A DNA stretch of 64,000 nt, taken from assembly GCF_032854445.1 (NCBI RefSeq), contig NC_088307.1:5902017-5966016 (forward strand). The letters are read 5' to 3'. Below, piece after piece: positions 29,861 to 42,603 of this stretch. This DNA is from Liolophura sinensis. Taxonomy: Eukaryota; Mollusca; Polyplacophora; Chitonida; Chitonidae. Under the pieces are notes generated by a model, which saw only the letters and a list, made by a program, of their open reading frames with translations, searched no databases and had not been told where the DNA came from. Position 1 is the first letter of the stretch. Each line of letters opens with the position of its first letter. The position numbers and the translations under genes are program-made.

Positions 29861-30481
29861 TTTTAAGTACTTTTATCTTGTCCCTTCCGGGATCACCATC
29901 TGTCGGACAGCCCGAGAAATCTTCGGTTCTCTTTGTCAGAACACTGCTGTTGAATAAAATTTACAAGAACGAACCCACCGATTTTAGATTTAGTTCGGAA
30001 GTAAGACTTATCATTGATGATAAAAGAGCAACCACTCGTAAGAGACGTTTGGAAGTTTCTACAGTGTTACTTGGGGGACAGTGTTTGGCTATGTCGAAGC
30101 CGACAGCATTAACCCTTTGTCAAATACTTGGTTAGAGGTACCCTTAAAATACCTATATACCCCGTTTATACATTTATTGATAATTTAAATGTTCTCAAAC
30201 AAATAGATGCACAGTGAAAAAAAAACTATAATTCACTGGATTTGAACCAGCAAAAGGAAGTTAATGTGTGTTGTCACAGACGCCAAGTGACATAGTCCTT
30301 ACAGCGTATGTGCCGCTCTCTATACCCTCGCTCTTCATCATTGCCACCACTAGACAAACTTGGCTTTTGAAGCCTGTTAATGAGGCTTAGGCACTCCATT
30401 GGTGTCTCGCGCGGTACCATTTAATCAGCACTCATCAATAAAATTGCCTCAGATTGTGGTTAGAATAATGTTTTGATACTT

Positions 30482-30975
30482 CAGGTAAAGAAAATGGATT
30501 TGTATGAAATATTAGAAACGAAGGCTGAGACCCTGATCCCCATGCAATGGTCTCGGCATTGTTCAAGATTTCTGTACACAATTTCCCGGTAGTGACGGTG
30601 ATTTAAAGCAAAATGTAGAGAGCTGCGCATGCGCTGTAAGCGATATGAGAAAGTTCGACTGACCTTCATGTCATCTTCCGTCCTCCATGTGAACTTTTGT
30701 CCTCCATTTGAACATTGCTAATGCGTGGGGTAAACATTTTATAAGATTCTAAAATTACGATGATTTTCAAGTGTCAAAAACACTGTTTTCCACTGACAGG
30801 TTCAAATGCGATGAACACAAAATGATGTTGTCTTTTTCTTTCATCTTGTCACCTATATTCAGCTCTTTAGAAAATCAGTCTGCGGATGGTTGTGGGTTTC
30901 TCCCGGGCTGGGCACGGCTTCCTCCCAATATTATGCTGTCTACCGTCGAATAAGTGAAACATTCTTGAATACGGC
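30482..30975 (+). repeat. Dispersed repeat A, copy 2
   Basis: Nearly identical to 18206-18690, which implies recent spread of this family. It ends GCCGTCGAATAAGTGAAACATTCTTGAATACGGCG, a tail shared with SINE family 1, so it is probably a compound SINE-related element. Confidence 0.85.
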
Positions 30976-31036
30976 GTAAAATACCAATCAATTAAATAAA
31001 TAAAATCACTCAGTCACTTCCAAAATTGTTTTTCGT

Positions 31037-31284
31037 TACACTCAAAAATTAACCTTAATTTTAACACAAAGCATGATTATAACATGTTAATGATTTTATT
31101 ATTGTAACATATCATTCTGTCACATTCAACATTATATCTTGTTAGTCTGATGGAATCTTTATGTTGAAATAATAGGATGTGTGTGTTGTATTTAACCTAA
31201 TCTGCTATGATAACAGAATAAATTCCAGCGACACTTAGACAACTGGCTTTCTGTTAAAATCAGCTGATTATTTTTTTGAGTGTA
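31037..31284. mobile_element. MITE with TACACTCAAAAA termini
   Basis: TACACTCAAAAATTAACC at the left and its inverted counterpart (ATTATTTTTTTGAGTGTA) at the right enclose 248 bp of non-coding, A/T-rich DNA. Confidence 0.65.
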
Positions 31285-33925
31285 GTGACGCGTAACACCA
31301 CAAGCTTCACTCATCAATCGATATGTTACACATCGAACCCTGTATCATATTGTAAATAAAATGCAGCTAAAACACTCCTTCTATAATTCATAATGTTAAA
31401 TACCACAAGCTTGCTTTTCAAAGGAACACTTCATTACATGGGCTACGTTATAATTATTCAAAAACAAGTGGCATGCTGGACAATGGGCGGAGTCCGGTCA
31501 AGTGTCATGCTGGATAATGGGCGGAGTCCGGTATAACAGCTGATAACTTTTCATGAACTTCACTTTAAGGTCTACTTGTGACACGGCCATAACTGATATT
31601 GTTTTCAACATTATAAGATGTTAATTTATTTTGTCGTCAGTAATGCTGTGATCAAACGACAGTTCGATGTTAGGAAATTTTTTTTAAAAAAGACAATGCA
31701 GGCTGTTCTCAGGAAGAGTAGTGGAGATTGTCTTAACAGCTTGTGGGGCTACTATAGTAAAACAGATTGCTCTGCACGCCCTTTATCCACAGGCACGCCC
31801 TTTTATGAAGAATTCCTCTTCTGGTGTATGTGGAAAGTCTGCCAGCAACCTGCGAAAGGGGGTCATAATGCTGACCGCCGTTGTATGAGTGGAATATTCC
31901 TGAGTAGGGCGTAAAACACCAAAGAAATAAAAAAATAAATATGTGTATGACGTCTCTTGAGGCAATGTAATCTTCATACCTATATAAAGTTTATATGGAG
32001 TTTAACGTTATGCTACAAGTATTTTAACTGCATTTTGTGATGAATGGGTGGAATATTTTTCTGAAATAATTATGAAAATACAAAAAAAAATAATAATAAT
32101 TTATCCATGTACAGATCCATCATGTATGTTTCTTTAAAGTTAGATAATTTTCTTATATAATTAAACTCTACTTAGTATTTTCAGTTACACTTCATCAATG
32201 CAAACCCAAAACTTTCAAATATTCAAACATGGCGGTTGGAGTTGGAATTTATCCAGTTTTCACTATAGTTTTATGCTTGTGTGGGTTTACTAGTGATGAC
32301 ACATAAGAACACCTACCTGGAACTGATATAAGAGACGCCTGTGACTACGGACAAGCAAATTATTTGGTGCCCAGCAGTACTACGCTGAAACCAGCAAGTG
32401 AAGTACAGAGGTGTTCAAGGTAAGCGTATGGAACAAGACAGAGCTGTGATAGTATCACAGCCCTGTGGAGCTAGTGAAAGTCTAACTTGGATGCGTGGTG
32501 TATTCGTAAGTAGACACTTACTAAGGTGATCTTCTTGGGAAGAATGTATACCCGCATAAACACGCATTTTTAAAGTTAAGACCCACACGCAATTTGTCCG
32601 TTTTCCTTTAGATGGTTAAGCCCAATCATTCCGTGTTGCTGACTGTCCTGTCGATTCGACTAAAAGCGTCGGTTCGAAAATGTTGGCTTGCTGCGGTTGC
32701 GCCAGGTACATTTGTGATAATTATGACGCTATGCTCATTATCATTCATGACGCTATGCTCAAGACCGAGTTCCATGGCAACAGGCAGTGTAAGCACCATC
32801 GTCACCAAGGCCCTTACGTACTCGTAACGTTAAGTGGGCTTCGTACAACTGGGCCCAGCTGATCTGTATTTTGCAAAAGCTAATCTGGGAATCAAGAATG
32901 AAACAAATCTCAGATCTAAGTCGTTGTTAGTTCGCGGTGTTCAGCATGCTACTATTAGGGCAGGACGCTAGCTCAGCGTAATGACCCTGGAGCCTCTCAC
33001 CAATGCGGTCACTGTGAGTTCAAGCCCAGCTCATGCTAACTTCCTCTCCGATCGTAAGTAGGAAGGTCTGTCAACAACCTGCGAATGGTAATGGATTTCC
33101 GCATGGCTCTGCCCGTTTTCCTCCCACCATAATGCTGGCCGCCGTCGAATAAGTGAAATATTGTTGAGTAAGGCGTAAAACACCAATCAAATAAATAAAT
33201 CAATCAATTAGGGCAGCAAAAACTGACGAGCTCTGGCAGGCAGTTTCGCTGTTCTTCCCCTCTCTTCTTTCATTCAAGAAATTGCCAGAACGTCTAACCA
33301 ATATACTAAGAGAAAATTCTTTTATACAAGTCCTTGCGGGCATCAACGAGTCAATTCATCAATCAATCAACTAATCAATGGGCTATTTAGTGTCCTGCTA
33401 AGTTTTGCATCATGTTCGAACGCATCTCCTGCATGATATCCATTGTGTGGTTGTCTTTTTCATCCATTATCATGTCGATCGCCTAATCAGTGCAATATTC
33501 TCGCTAACGGCGTTAAACACGACTTCATCAAACCTGTAAATACCCTAAATGACCTAAAATTTTGGACACAAACGTGCATTTTAGAGGCAAACAAATGTCA
33601 CAAAAATATTATTTTTGGTGCCGAAACTTACAATTTCCAGTAGAATATCATCTCATGTTCTCATATGAAACCTCAACCCACATTTCTAAACTCTCAGAAT
33701 CAGAGAAAATGGGCAAGTTAGTCATGGACGAAATTTATGGTCATTTAGGGTAGATCAACACACCACATCGCAAATTGCAGCCTCTGACTCGCGCAACTTA
33801 TAAAACAATTCATCCAATGAAAAGGTCAATGTGCTTGCAACGAGACTTTATTGAGAGAAGGGTTCCGCAAAATACCAGGTGCATAGTAAAGATATGATAA
33901 GAGTAGGGTTATATACCGGTTAACA
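31285..33925. other. Repeat-bearing intergenic DNA
   Basis: Holds a 3' part of SINE family 1 at 31825-31940 (plus) and a near-full copy at 32965-33205 (plus: A-box GACGCTAGCTCAGCG, B-box-like GAGTTCAAGCCCAGC, tail GTAAAACACCAATCAAATAAA). ORFs of 60-98 codons at 31618, 32612 and 33443 have no recognisable family. Confidence 0.6.
31466..31540. repeat. 34-bp tandem duplication
   Basis: Two copies of CATGCTGGA.AATGGGCGG with AGTCCGGT, 34 bp apart. Confidence 0.75.
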
Positions 33926-34014
33926 TGTGTGCAAAAAGAACGGATCTGTCAGAGGATATTTCATAAGAAAATGGTGGAGTAGGAAATCGTCATCGGTTAT
34001 TCCTGGCCATCGGG

Positions 34015-34420
34015 TGCATCTGCAACACCTGCTGCAACATCGGCAGCAGCATCGCCTGCAACACCGGCTGCGACACCCCACGACCCCCTGCAAGACCGCC
34101 TGCAACATCGGCTGCAACAACGGCTGCAACATCAGCTGCAACACCGACTACAACATCGGCTGCAGCACGGCCTGCAACACCGCCTGTAACACCACATACA
34201 ACACTAGCTGCAAGATCGGCTGCATCATCGGCTGCAACCTCGGCAACAATATCGACTGCAACCTCGGCAACAATATCGACTTCAAGATCGCCTGCAACAC
34301 CGCCCACAACACCGCCCACAACACCGCCAAGACCACCAAGACCGCCTGTAAGACCGCCTACAAGACCACCAAGACCCCCGTCAAGAATGCCAAGGCCGCC
34401 AACGGCGACATTCGCTTAAA
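34015..34420 (+). repeat. 12-bp minisatellite (TGCAACATCGGC)
   Basis: About 30 units of TGCAACATCGGC and variants, changing rightward into CCGCCTACAAGACCACCAAG. Because the unit is four codons long, all frames stay open over long stretches (Cys-Asn, Ala-Thr and Gln-His repeats, and a Val-Ala-Asp frame on the minus strand). The frame giving ATSAATTAATSAAT then PPRPPVRPPTRPP is mucin-like, but I see no start context or splice structure, so coding status is unproven. Confidence 0.75.
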
Positions 34421-34879
34421 AAGACAAAAATGGATATACCGATAAAATAAATGGATATAATTTTAACGTTGCGGGAGAAAATAACAAAATATTTTGGTGA
34501 ACTGACGCAGAGGTCCTCCATTAATGGGCCTCGTATAAATGAAATATTCAAAATGTTCTAAATATTCCAAATTAAATGAATTAATAATTATAAGTAATTT
34601 CAATGGTGACATAAAAAAAAAAGGAATTACATTTAAAGGTTGGTAGATCACGTGCATTGTTCAGATGGCATTTCAGTCTTTGAGTGAGTGAGTGCTTGGG
34701 GTTTAACGTTCAGCCTTTGAAGACAGTAACGTGTAAATATTCATGGCTATGACCGGTACACTCCTAAATCACAGCAATCGCTGGCTCTGCTGCGACCTGA
34801 GGTCAAAGGGTTTATCAGGTGTTTCCTCCATTTTCTTACTTATTTACCTAATTATTTATTTATTTATTGGCGTCCTTCG

Positions 34880-34945
<66 letters not shown>
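34880..34945. repeat. (TA)n microsatellite
   Basis: An uninterrupted alternating TA run of about 65 bp. Confidence 0.95.
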
Positions 34946-34948
<3 letters not shown>

Positions 34949-35323
34949 CTGTTTATTTTAGAGAAACATATTAAGAAGACGATGACGTCAAAGACAAATG
35001 AAAGAAGTGAATAACAAAAGCTCACCTTCAGGCACATGATTTGACAGACATCTGTAATGTAGAGAAAAGGAGTTAGATACAAAAAGAAAATGTGCTTACC
35101 GGCTATACAGATTGACACACTTCCGAGACAGGTCAGGCATGGCCGAGCGCAGGTAGTGAGATGATCGAGTTAACGATTCTACACACTGTCCCGAAAAGGA
35201 CTGCTAAGACTGACGACGAGGGTATGATGGAGTTGCCTGGACCCGAGCAGATTGCCGTGTTGTCACCTGGTAAGAACGCACAGACTGCCAGCGCAGTTGA
35301 CAGGGCTTCACCATCCGGGCATT

Positions 35324-35935
35324 GAGCTGTAGACAAAAACGATTTGGACTGGTGGACGGGTTGATTGATTGATTGCGCCAGTTAAAGGTAAGCTACTAAT
35401 TATATTGAGCTGTAGACAAAAACGATTTGGATTGATTGATTGATTGATTGCTGGGTTGATTGATTGATTGCGCCAGTTAAAGGTAAGCTACTAATTATAT
35501 TGAGCTGTAGACAAAATCGATTTGAATTGATTGATTGATTGATTGATTGCTGGGTTGATTGATTGATTGCGCCAGTTAAAGGTAAGCTACTAATTATATT
35601 GAGCTGTAGACAAAAACGATTTGGATTGATTGATTGATGGCTGGGTTGATTGATTGATTGCGCCAGTTAAAGGTAAGCTACTAATTATATTGAGCTGTAG
35701 ACAAAAACGATTTGAATTGATTGATTGATTGATTGATTGATTGCTGGGTTGATTGATTGATTGCGCCAGTTAAAGGTAAGCTACTAATTATATTGAGCTG
35801 TAGACAAAAACGATTTGGATTGATTGATTGATTGCTGGGTTGATTGATTGATTGATTGCGCCAGTTAAAGGTAAGCTACTAATTATATTGAGCTGTAGAC
35901 AAAAACGATTTGGATTGGTGGATTGATTGGTTGAG
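35324..35935 (+). repeat. Tandem repeat, unit 92-103 bp, about seven copies
   Basis: Each unit has ATTGAGCTGTAGACAAAAACG, a variable (GATT)n block, CTGGGTTGATTGATTGATTG and CGCCAGTTAAAGGTAAGCTAC. Length differences between units come from the GATT count. The core is nearly invariant, so the array is young or homogenised. Confidence 0.9.
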
Positions 35936-36831
35936 TGATTGATTGCTCGGTTGATTTTGTATTCAATGGCATCATAACTTTGTAAATACGATACATAGAA
36001 CTAAGAAAAGTGGACAACCGATACAGGTTTAGGTTGAAACTGTGGAACTGATGAAGAGATGACCCTCTCAAGAGCGTGGCACATTGGCTGTAAGGAGTAT
36101 AGTTATCTGCAACAAACCGCCCAATAGCTGGGGAATGTCGGCGATTTCACGTCCTGTGCTAGGATTGAACGAAGTCGTCATGTGTCATAACGATTGAATT
36201 TATTTATTTGTTTGGGGTTTCACGCTGTAAGAATATTTCACCTATACGTCGGCGGCCAGCATTATGGTAGGAGGAAACCGGGCAGAGCCCTGAGGAACTT
36301 CATGACTACCCGCAAGTTGATGACAGATCTTTCCACGTACGGTCGGAACTGCGCGTTTAGAATAAAACGTTAACTGAGGGAAATTGATATTTTTTTAAAC
36401 CTAATTCTACTTTAGTCATGATGATAATGGGCGTGTAATTTGCTGCTATTTAATCAATTACATCAAAATTTAACTAAATAACAATCCTTCATGGGGGGGG
36501 GGGGGGAGGGTGGATTCGTGCTACAAATAGAATGAGCTAAATTAGTCAGACCGCTTTATTGATAGAATCTGGTTCGATGACAATTCATTGCGTGTATCCG
36601 AAGACACTTAGGGTGTATGTTATGTGCCTCCTTGTTACAGGACGGATTTCCACCGCTCTTTTATGTAGTGTTGCTTCACTGAGACGACTTACAGAAGGAA
36701 AGTAAGCCCTCCCGCCCGAGCCATTATACTGATGCGGGTGAACCACTCGTTGCACTGTCACCTTCATGCTGAACGCCAAACGAGGACGTTACAACTTCCC
36801 CTTTTAAAGTCATAGGTGTGACTCGTCCCAG
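35936..36831. other. No gene seen
   Basis: Contains a SINE family 1 fragment at 36194-36345 (minus) and a G-rich run at 36493-36510. No coding signal. Confidence 0.5.
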
Positions 36832-38440
36832 GTTTGACCCTGTATCTACATCTCCAGAAGGGGACGCTCTACCAGCTGTGCTATCCGGGCCGGTCGGAAG
36901 GAATTGAGACTGTTATTCAACGCCTGTCTTGTAAATCTGCGTGGAATGACAAACTCTTAGTGGAATTGTTGAAATGTACAGTCCTTTGATTGCTTTCAGT
37001 ATCTGTCAAACCTGTTTAGTCATGTTTTCCATACTGGTTGAACGCCGGGGGATTTGAGAACTGCAATGATAATACAACTATATAAATCTGACGATCCCAC
37101 TAACACTTGTAATTACAGAGGTATTAAACTATTGAGTATTTTCAGTAAGTTCTTCGATCTATTTAAAGCCAGAGACAATATTATTTGGCTGAAAGCGTCA
37201 GTGTACTGTCCAAATCCAAAGCTGGATCTCAGCCAGGGTATTCTACAACTGACAATATATTTACCTTTAACGCATGTGTTCAAAAATTTGTAAGTAAGCT
37301 GAAGGGTCAATTATACGCTGCAGTTATTGATTTTGAAAAAGTATTCAACTGTACTACTCGCTCACAGACTTGAAAGAAATGTCTTTCACCCCGCCCTCAC
37401 GACAAAAGAGATATTTACAATTTTGATATTGTAAATTATCCTTATTTGGATAGCAATATAGGCCTACCTAAGGGTCCTGCATATGGCGTATACATGTCTC
37501 GCCTTGTAGCATTTGTCAGATCTTGCGTAAATTGTGATGACTTCAATCTACATCACAAGTTGTTAGTTCGAAAACCAGTTTGTCATGGATAGTCTTTCAA
37601 ACGCCTTCATTCTCAGTTTCTCAAATTTTACAATGCGTATAACACTCTCGTTGGCAGGTATGGACAGAGCGTTCAGAATCTCTGGCGATCTGCATTTTGA
37701 TCAACCACATACACGGCGCTGTTATCCTTATATACATATCTATCGCGTACGTGGTATTTAACAACATAGATGGCGCTGGTTGCCGAGTGTAACCGTCTAT
37801 CTTGTAGACAGCTTTTATACAGACCAGCATGTCATGTGTAACATCATGGATGGCGCCTCTTGTGGTATGATATCCTTACATATTAACGGAAAAGACGTAA
37901 TCGTCCGTTACTTTTGAATCACAATCTGTTCGCTTAAGGTCTGTAACGCTCGTCATTTTCCAACTGTATCTAATACCGCTTAACCTGGGGCTAGGGGCTG
38001 TAAAGGCAGCCATGCTCATTACATGTGCATGATGCCTTTATGAACAGTTGCAATCAAAGCGCGACTGAGATACTTGTTTAATTGTAATTTGACCTGGACC
38101 TCATTCATGGACAACGAATTTGAACTTTGATATGGAATTCATGCCTGGAGTATCAACTGTCTGCCCGGCATCATTGAAAACTGATGACCGCTTCTCTGTG
38201 GTGTGTTACTGGCTTTATTTCTTATTCGTATAATTTCTTACATACCTTTGTCTTTAGGAACTAGTGTCAAACGTTGTTTTGGAAATGGATCTTGCGATTA
38301 TCGACTTGGAACGCCCTTTGCAGACTATGAATGGTATGCGAATGTCAGACATGACGCTTATATTTAACTGTTAAAAAGGTATTAACAGGGAATCAGACAG
38401 GGAGGTGTATTAAGCCCTTTACTTTTCACTGTTTGCTATA
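36832..38440 (+). mobile_element. Decayed LINE compound repeat, plus-strand copy
   Basis: Opposite-orientation partner of 26990-28600. A tRNA-like head (minus, 36832-36895) is followed by reverse-transcriptase pieces: IIQLYKSDDPTNTCNYRGI near 37070 and GQLYAAVIDFEKVFNC near 37305. About 930 bp of other sequence with GCGCCATCTATG boxes follows (37440-38370), then a piece that reads like the next RT motif (GAATCAGACAGGGAGGTGTA, 38391-38410). The middle block is therefore probably an insertion into the LINE that was copied along with it. Confidence 0.7.
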
Positions 38441-39520
38441 AACGAATTCGGTAAAGATGTTATTCACTTTGGAAAAGACGGCATGTATAGAGATGCTCCT
38501 GGCTATTACTCCGTTACTGTTGCCGATGTTCTCTGACGACAATGTTCTCCTAGCTTACAGCCCGTGTGGTCTACGGAGACCAGATTAATGCTGTGAAGAA
38601 TAGGGTGTGAATGTAAATCACATCCAGCCTCGCAAGCGCAAACAGCACTAACAGAAGTGTTAAGAACAATGCTGCGCCTTGGCGATCTGCCGTACGGTGT
38701 TTTTGCAAGCTATTCGACATCAAAATGAAGCCTATCCTGTCATGGCTCGGAGATTCCGGGATTTAAAAAAAAAAAACCAAAAAACCTTGAACTTGAACAT
38801 GGGGAGGGGGGGGGGGGGCTTGTAAACAGCACTTTCAGATCAATGCCAGTCTATTACAGCCTTTGCAGAATATGGGCAGTATCCATTGATTTGTGACAAT
38901 TGTTTACAACTGTGTATTTGCTACGCATTATCTTCTTACCAAGATCGCCCACGACAGCCTATGTCTTGCTTTTCTAAGGGGATTCGAACGGGAAACAAAA
39001 TTGGGCAATGGATGTAAAACAAATTCTTTTTAGATGAGAGTATGGGTATGTGTGGCGCCAAAAAGGGGTGGTTAACAATATTACATTCCTGAAGACATTC
39101 AAAACCAGGCTTAGGGACAGTTACATGTACCTCCTCAGATATCAACAGTAGTACCAGGTGTCGTATGTATTGCCTATACACATCTTCAAGCTATTGCTTT
39201 AGAGCATAAAAAACATTTTAACATAGTAAGAGCTGGGACGGCTGAACCTGAGGAAGATTGTTGAAGAATGTACCATATGACGAATCGTTATGTGCTTTAT
39301 ATGACTTTTGTGTCGTAGAAGACCAGTATCGTTTTTGTTCATGTCTGTCCGGACTTTTACGCCCTACGTGCAATACTGTTATCTTCTTAGAGCCAAAAAC
39401 ATGCATAGAATTATGATGTTCATGTCTTAACAAAAAAAGAAATAATGTCTTAATAAAAAAAGAATAACAAATATAAAACATGTTGCTAAATATTGTTATG
39501 TAGCACTCAGCCACAGATTA
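38441..39520. other. No gene seen
   Basis: Non-coding, with a G-run at 38802-38818 and scattered ORFs under 100 codons without recognisable features. Confidence 0.5.
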
Positions 39521-39733
39521 GGGGCCAATTTCACAAAGCGATTTCTGACTTAATTTAAAATACCGTGTTAAAGCTTATTTTTTAGACTTGGGAATGTAAA
39601 ATTCTGTCCACCTCATGATTGTCGTCTTAAGACAAATGTGTCGAAATTTTAGCTTTCATTTCCAAAAATAAAGCCTTGTGGGGAGGTCTTCAATTTTGAC
39701 TTAAGTCAAAAATGGCTTTGTGAAATCGACCCC
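39521..39733. mobile_element. MITE, 213 bp
   Basis: Terminal inverted repeats GGGGCCAATTTCACAAAGCG and, inverted, GGGGTCGATTTCACAAAGCC; inner parts GACTTAA also pair. This terminus type is widespread in marine invertebrate genomes. Confidence 0.8.
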
Positions 39734-40370
39734 TGTTCTTAAGATGAGCCAGTAGTCTATGATCATGCTGTTATATATGTATATCAATTATGAACATCTG
39801 TAAAATGTTGTATATCATTAATATATGTGCATCTAATGGCATTGTATCATAATGAATGTGTACACGGATCCTTGGCCATCTGTGCAATTAACGTATTCAA
39901 AAAATAAAAAAAAAACTGTTATTTCTTCTTTCTTTCATGTTGACATAAGCTAAGGCATTCTGAGTGCAAACATTTTGCCCCTGGTCGTCATAAATCTGAT
40001 GGGATATAGCTTTACCAGGAATGGTAAATTCGGCACGTGACCTATTTTGGTTGCACAACCAAAAATCTCTCAGACGTGATGTGACCATCACACCGATAAA
40101 ATTGTATATGCGGATTCATTTCATTTCCTTGTAAATTTCAACGTGTGTGTAGCCAGGTTAGAAATATATTCTTATGTCGTCAATCTTAGTTTGGTACATT
40201 GTTCACTTCGTTTTCTTCCGCAGTCTGGCGGACAGAAAATGTTGCAAAATAAATTGCTTTAAACTAATAACGACGCATTATTGGTCATCATATTGTTTGT
40301 TGTGTCAAGACGTTGCACTTGCTATCTGTTGACACTAACATATAAAACAACCCTAGGGATACGGTCTACA

Positions 40371-40675
40371 CCCGGGTCGGGTCATACCAAAGACTTTAAA
40401 AATAGCATTTGCTGTGGCCTCGCTTGGCGCTAAGCAGTGAGAGGTTAGGGCAAGGAAACATGGCTGGTTGGCGCGGTTTCAGCGTAATGTGACTGGGTGG
40501 GGTATCATGTCTGATGTCTTAGGCATAATACTTCAGTGGGGGCAGCACTTTGGCGGCATGGACTCGCCCTGCCACAAGAAGGCGCAGTATATATACACAC
40601 ACATGTAATGACTCCTCGTCGTCATGTGACTGAAAAATTGTTAAGTACGACGTTAAACCCGAAGCATACATACAT
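40371..40675 (+). repeat. SINE family 2, copy 2
   Basis: Near-full copy: CCGGGTCGGGTCATACCAAAG to AAATTGTTAAGTACGACG, with TTAAACCCGAAGCATACATA tail. Diverged from the copy at 26148. Confidence 0.8.
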
Positions 40676-40986
40676 TACATAACCTGTCTACACTGCGTTA
40701 CCAATATCTCGTCCAGGGGAATGGATATCACCCTGATGTGGAGCGTCCTTATTCGTTAACGGCTGGTGTATGAATGTCTGTTTCGACGCATAGTTTTGGT
40801 AGTTTGTATTGAACGTTGTTTTAGGAAATGGCCGAGCATTTATAGATCCTAAATTTCCATTTTGACTAACTTATGGACTGATAGTTATGCATTTACATGA
40901 AAACTTAGAATAAAACCCTGACTGAGGTAAAATGACTGTATTGACATCGGTGAGGCTGTATTTCACCGATTACGTGTGACCATTTG

Positions 40987-41220
40987 TCAGTTATCACACT
41001 GTCGTCGCGCCTTTGGTTTTAATGTCTGATAAAACTTATCATCTGGATAGTCTGTGGCTTCCTCTAAAATCAGCAAACGTGAGTATATATCTTTCACAGC
41101 ATTTGCTCTGTATGGATTGTTTAAAGCTGGAAGATTATCAATATACCGTTTAGTGAATGGGAAAGATCGGACCTGGTGAGAAATACTCCTTAATAGTTTT
41201 CTGCATATACCCGTATTCAT
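40987..41220 (-). pseudogene. Reverse-transcriptase remnant
   Basis: A 77-codon minus-strand frame with SFPFTKRYIDNLPALNNPYR and AVKDIYSRLLILEEATDYPD, resembling the catalytic RYIDD region of an RT family common in marine invertebrates. The YxDD box reads YIDN. No ATG context; a fragment only. Confidence 0.45.
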
Positions 41221-42328
41221 ACTAGATCAGGAAGAGGTTAAGCAAAAGGGAGGTCCAATCCATCGGAATACTTATACACTATTGATTTATGCTTTCCCAA
41301 ATTAATAAGAAATTTAAGCAACTCTATGATCAACAAAACAGCCCATCTCTTTATGAGCCGAAGGGCATTAAATCCGCAAAGTTTCGTGCCCTCTCAATCC
41401 GGTTATTTTCTTGCTTGTAATTGGCACTACCGTGGTTTGAGATGTCACTGTGGCAAGTCACAACATCTGATTTATCGATGCCCAGTGGTTTACGAATTTG
41501 ATCTTAATATTTTAAAACATTAGACCTTCTGAAACACAGTGGTTATGGTTGTGGAGTCCTCCCCACAATAACTTATATCAGAAGGTTTACTCAGGTAACA
41601 TTATGCCAACATCTCTATTCGTATTTAAATACACCACCTTTCACTGTCCAAATGTAATTTATTTGCCGCTGTATATAATTTTAACCAGTGGCAAAAGTGT
41701 CACGTGATCCGTGTTGCTTCATGTAACGCGTAATTTATTCTGTGAATGAGTATTCCGAGGTCGACTTTAACGAATATTAATGTAGGATAGGTGCTTGTAT
41801 AATCTCATTGAGCATTAATAAACTTCTGCAAAGTTTAATGCACAGTAACTTTTTCGATCGATCATATAACAAACGTAACTTTCAGCCTTATTAATTCCGC
41901 TACATATTACACAAAGCATGACAAGTTAACGACACACGACCGTACAAACTCTCAAGCATGATTCACGTTATGATTTCGGTGTAGTTGCCACTTGTTTAAT
42001 ACAAGCATCCTTGACAATTATCGATTGTAATTCGTGATAACCCTTGTTTAATACAAGCATAACTTGACAATTGCAGCAAATAGCATGCAGAAAATACACA
42101 CAAGATCCAAAAATTGACGTTTTTGATCGCGAACGCATCTCGCCGGGTTGTTACTAGCATGGTCACATAACTTATATGCGCGCCTTCGACAAAAGTTTTA
42201 GACTTCTGATTCAGAAATTTACAGAGCTGAACTGCATTTTGAATTTGCTCTTTCCCATCATACCTCTCTGAGACTGATTCTACGCCTTGACGTATCAAGT
42301 CCCTTGCTCGATCTTGAAAACGCTCTGG
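41221..42328. other. No gene seen
   Basis: Non-coding spacer. AACCCTTGTTTAATACAAGCAT-type sequence is repeated at about 41990-42005 and 42038-42060. Confidence 0.4.
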
Positions 42329-42603
42329 AAACCGCTGGATATCGCACTTGTCCACCACTGGGTATCACACTTGTCCACTGCTGGGCATTAACCTTGGCCA
42401 ACGCTGGATATCGCACTTGGCCTCCGCTGAGCATCACCCATAGTCACCGCTGGGTATCGCCCGTGGCCACCACTGGGTATCACACTTGGTCACCGCTGGG
42501 TATCGCACTTGGCCACCGCTGGGTATCGCACTTGGCCGCCGCTGGGCATCACACCTGGTCACCGCTGGGTATAGCTCTTGGCCCCCGCTGGGTATCGCAC
42601 AAA
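42329..42603 (+). repeat. 23-bp minisatellite, about 12 units
   Basis: Unit TGGCCACCGCTGGGTATCGC plus three bases, with variants. The 23-bp period cycles through all frames, so the open frame of 103 codons is a by-product. Confidence 0.9.

Noticed and set aside
35324-35935. CRISPR-like array
   Set aside because: Units are contiguous, with no unique spacers; length varies only by GATT count, and the genome is eukaryotic.
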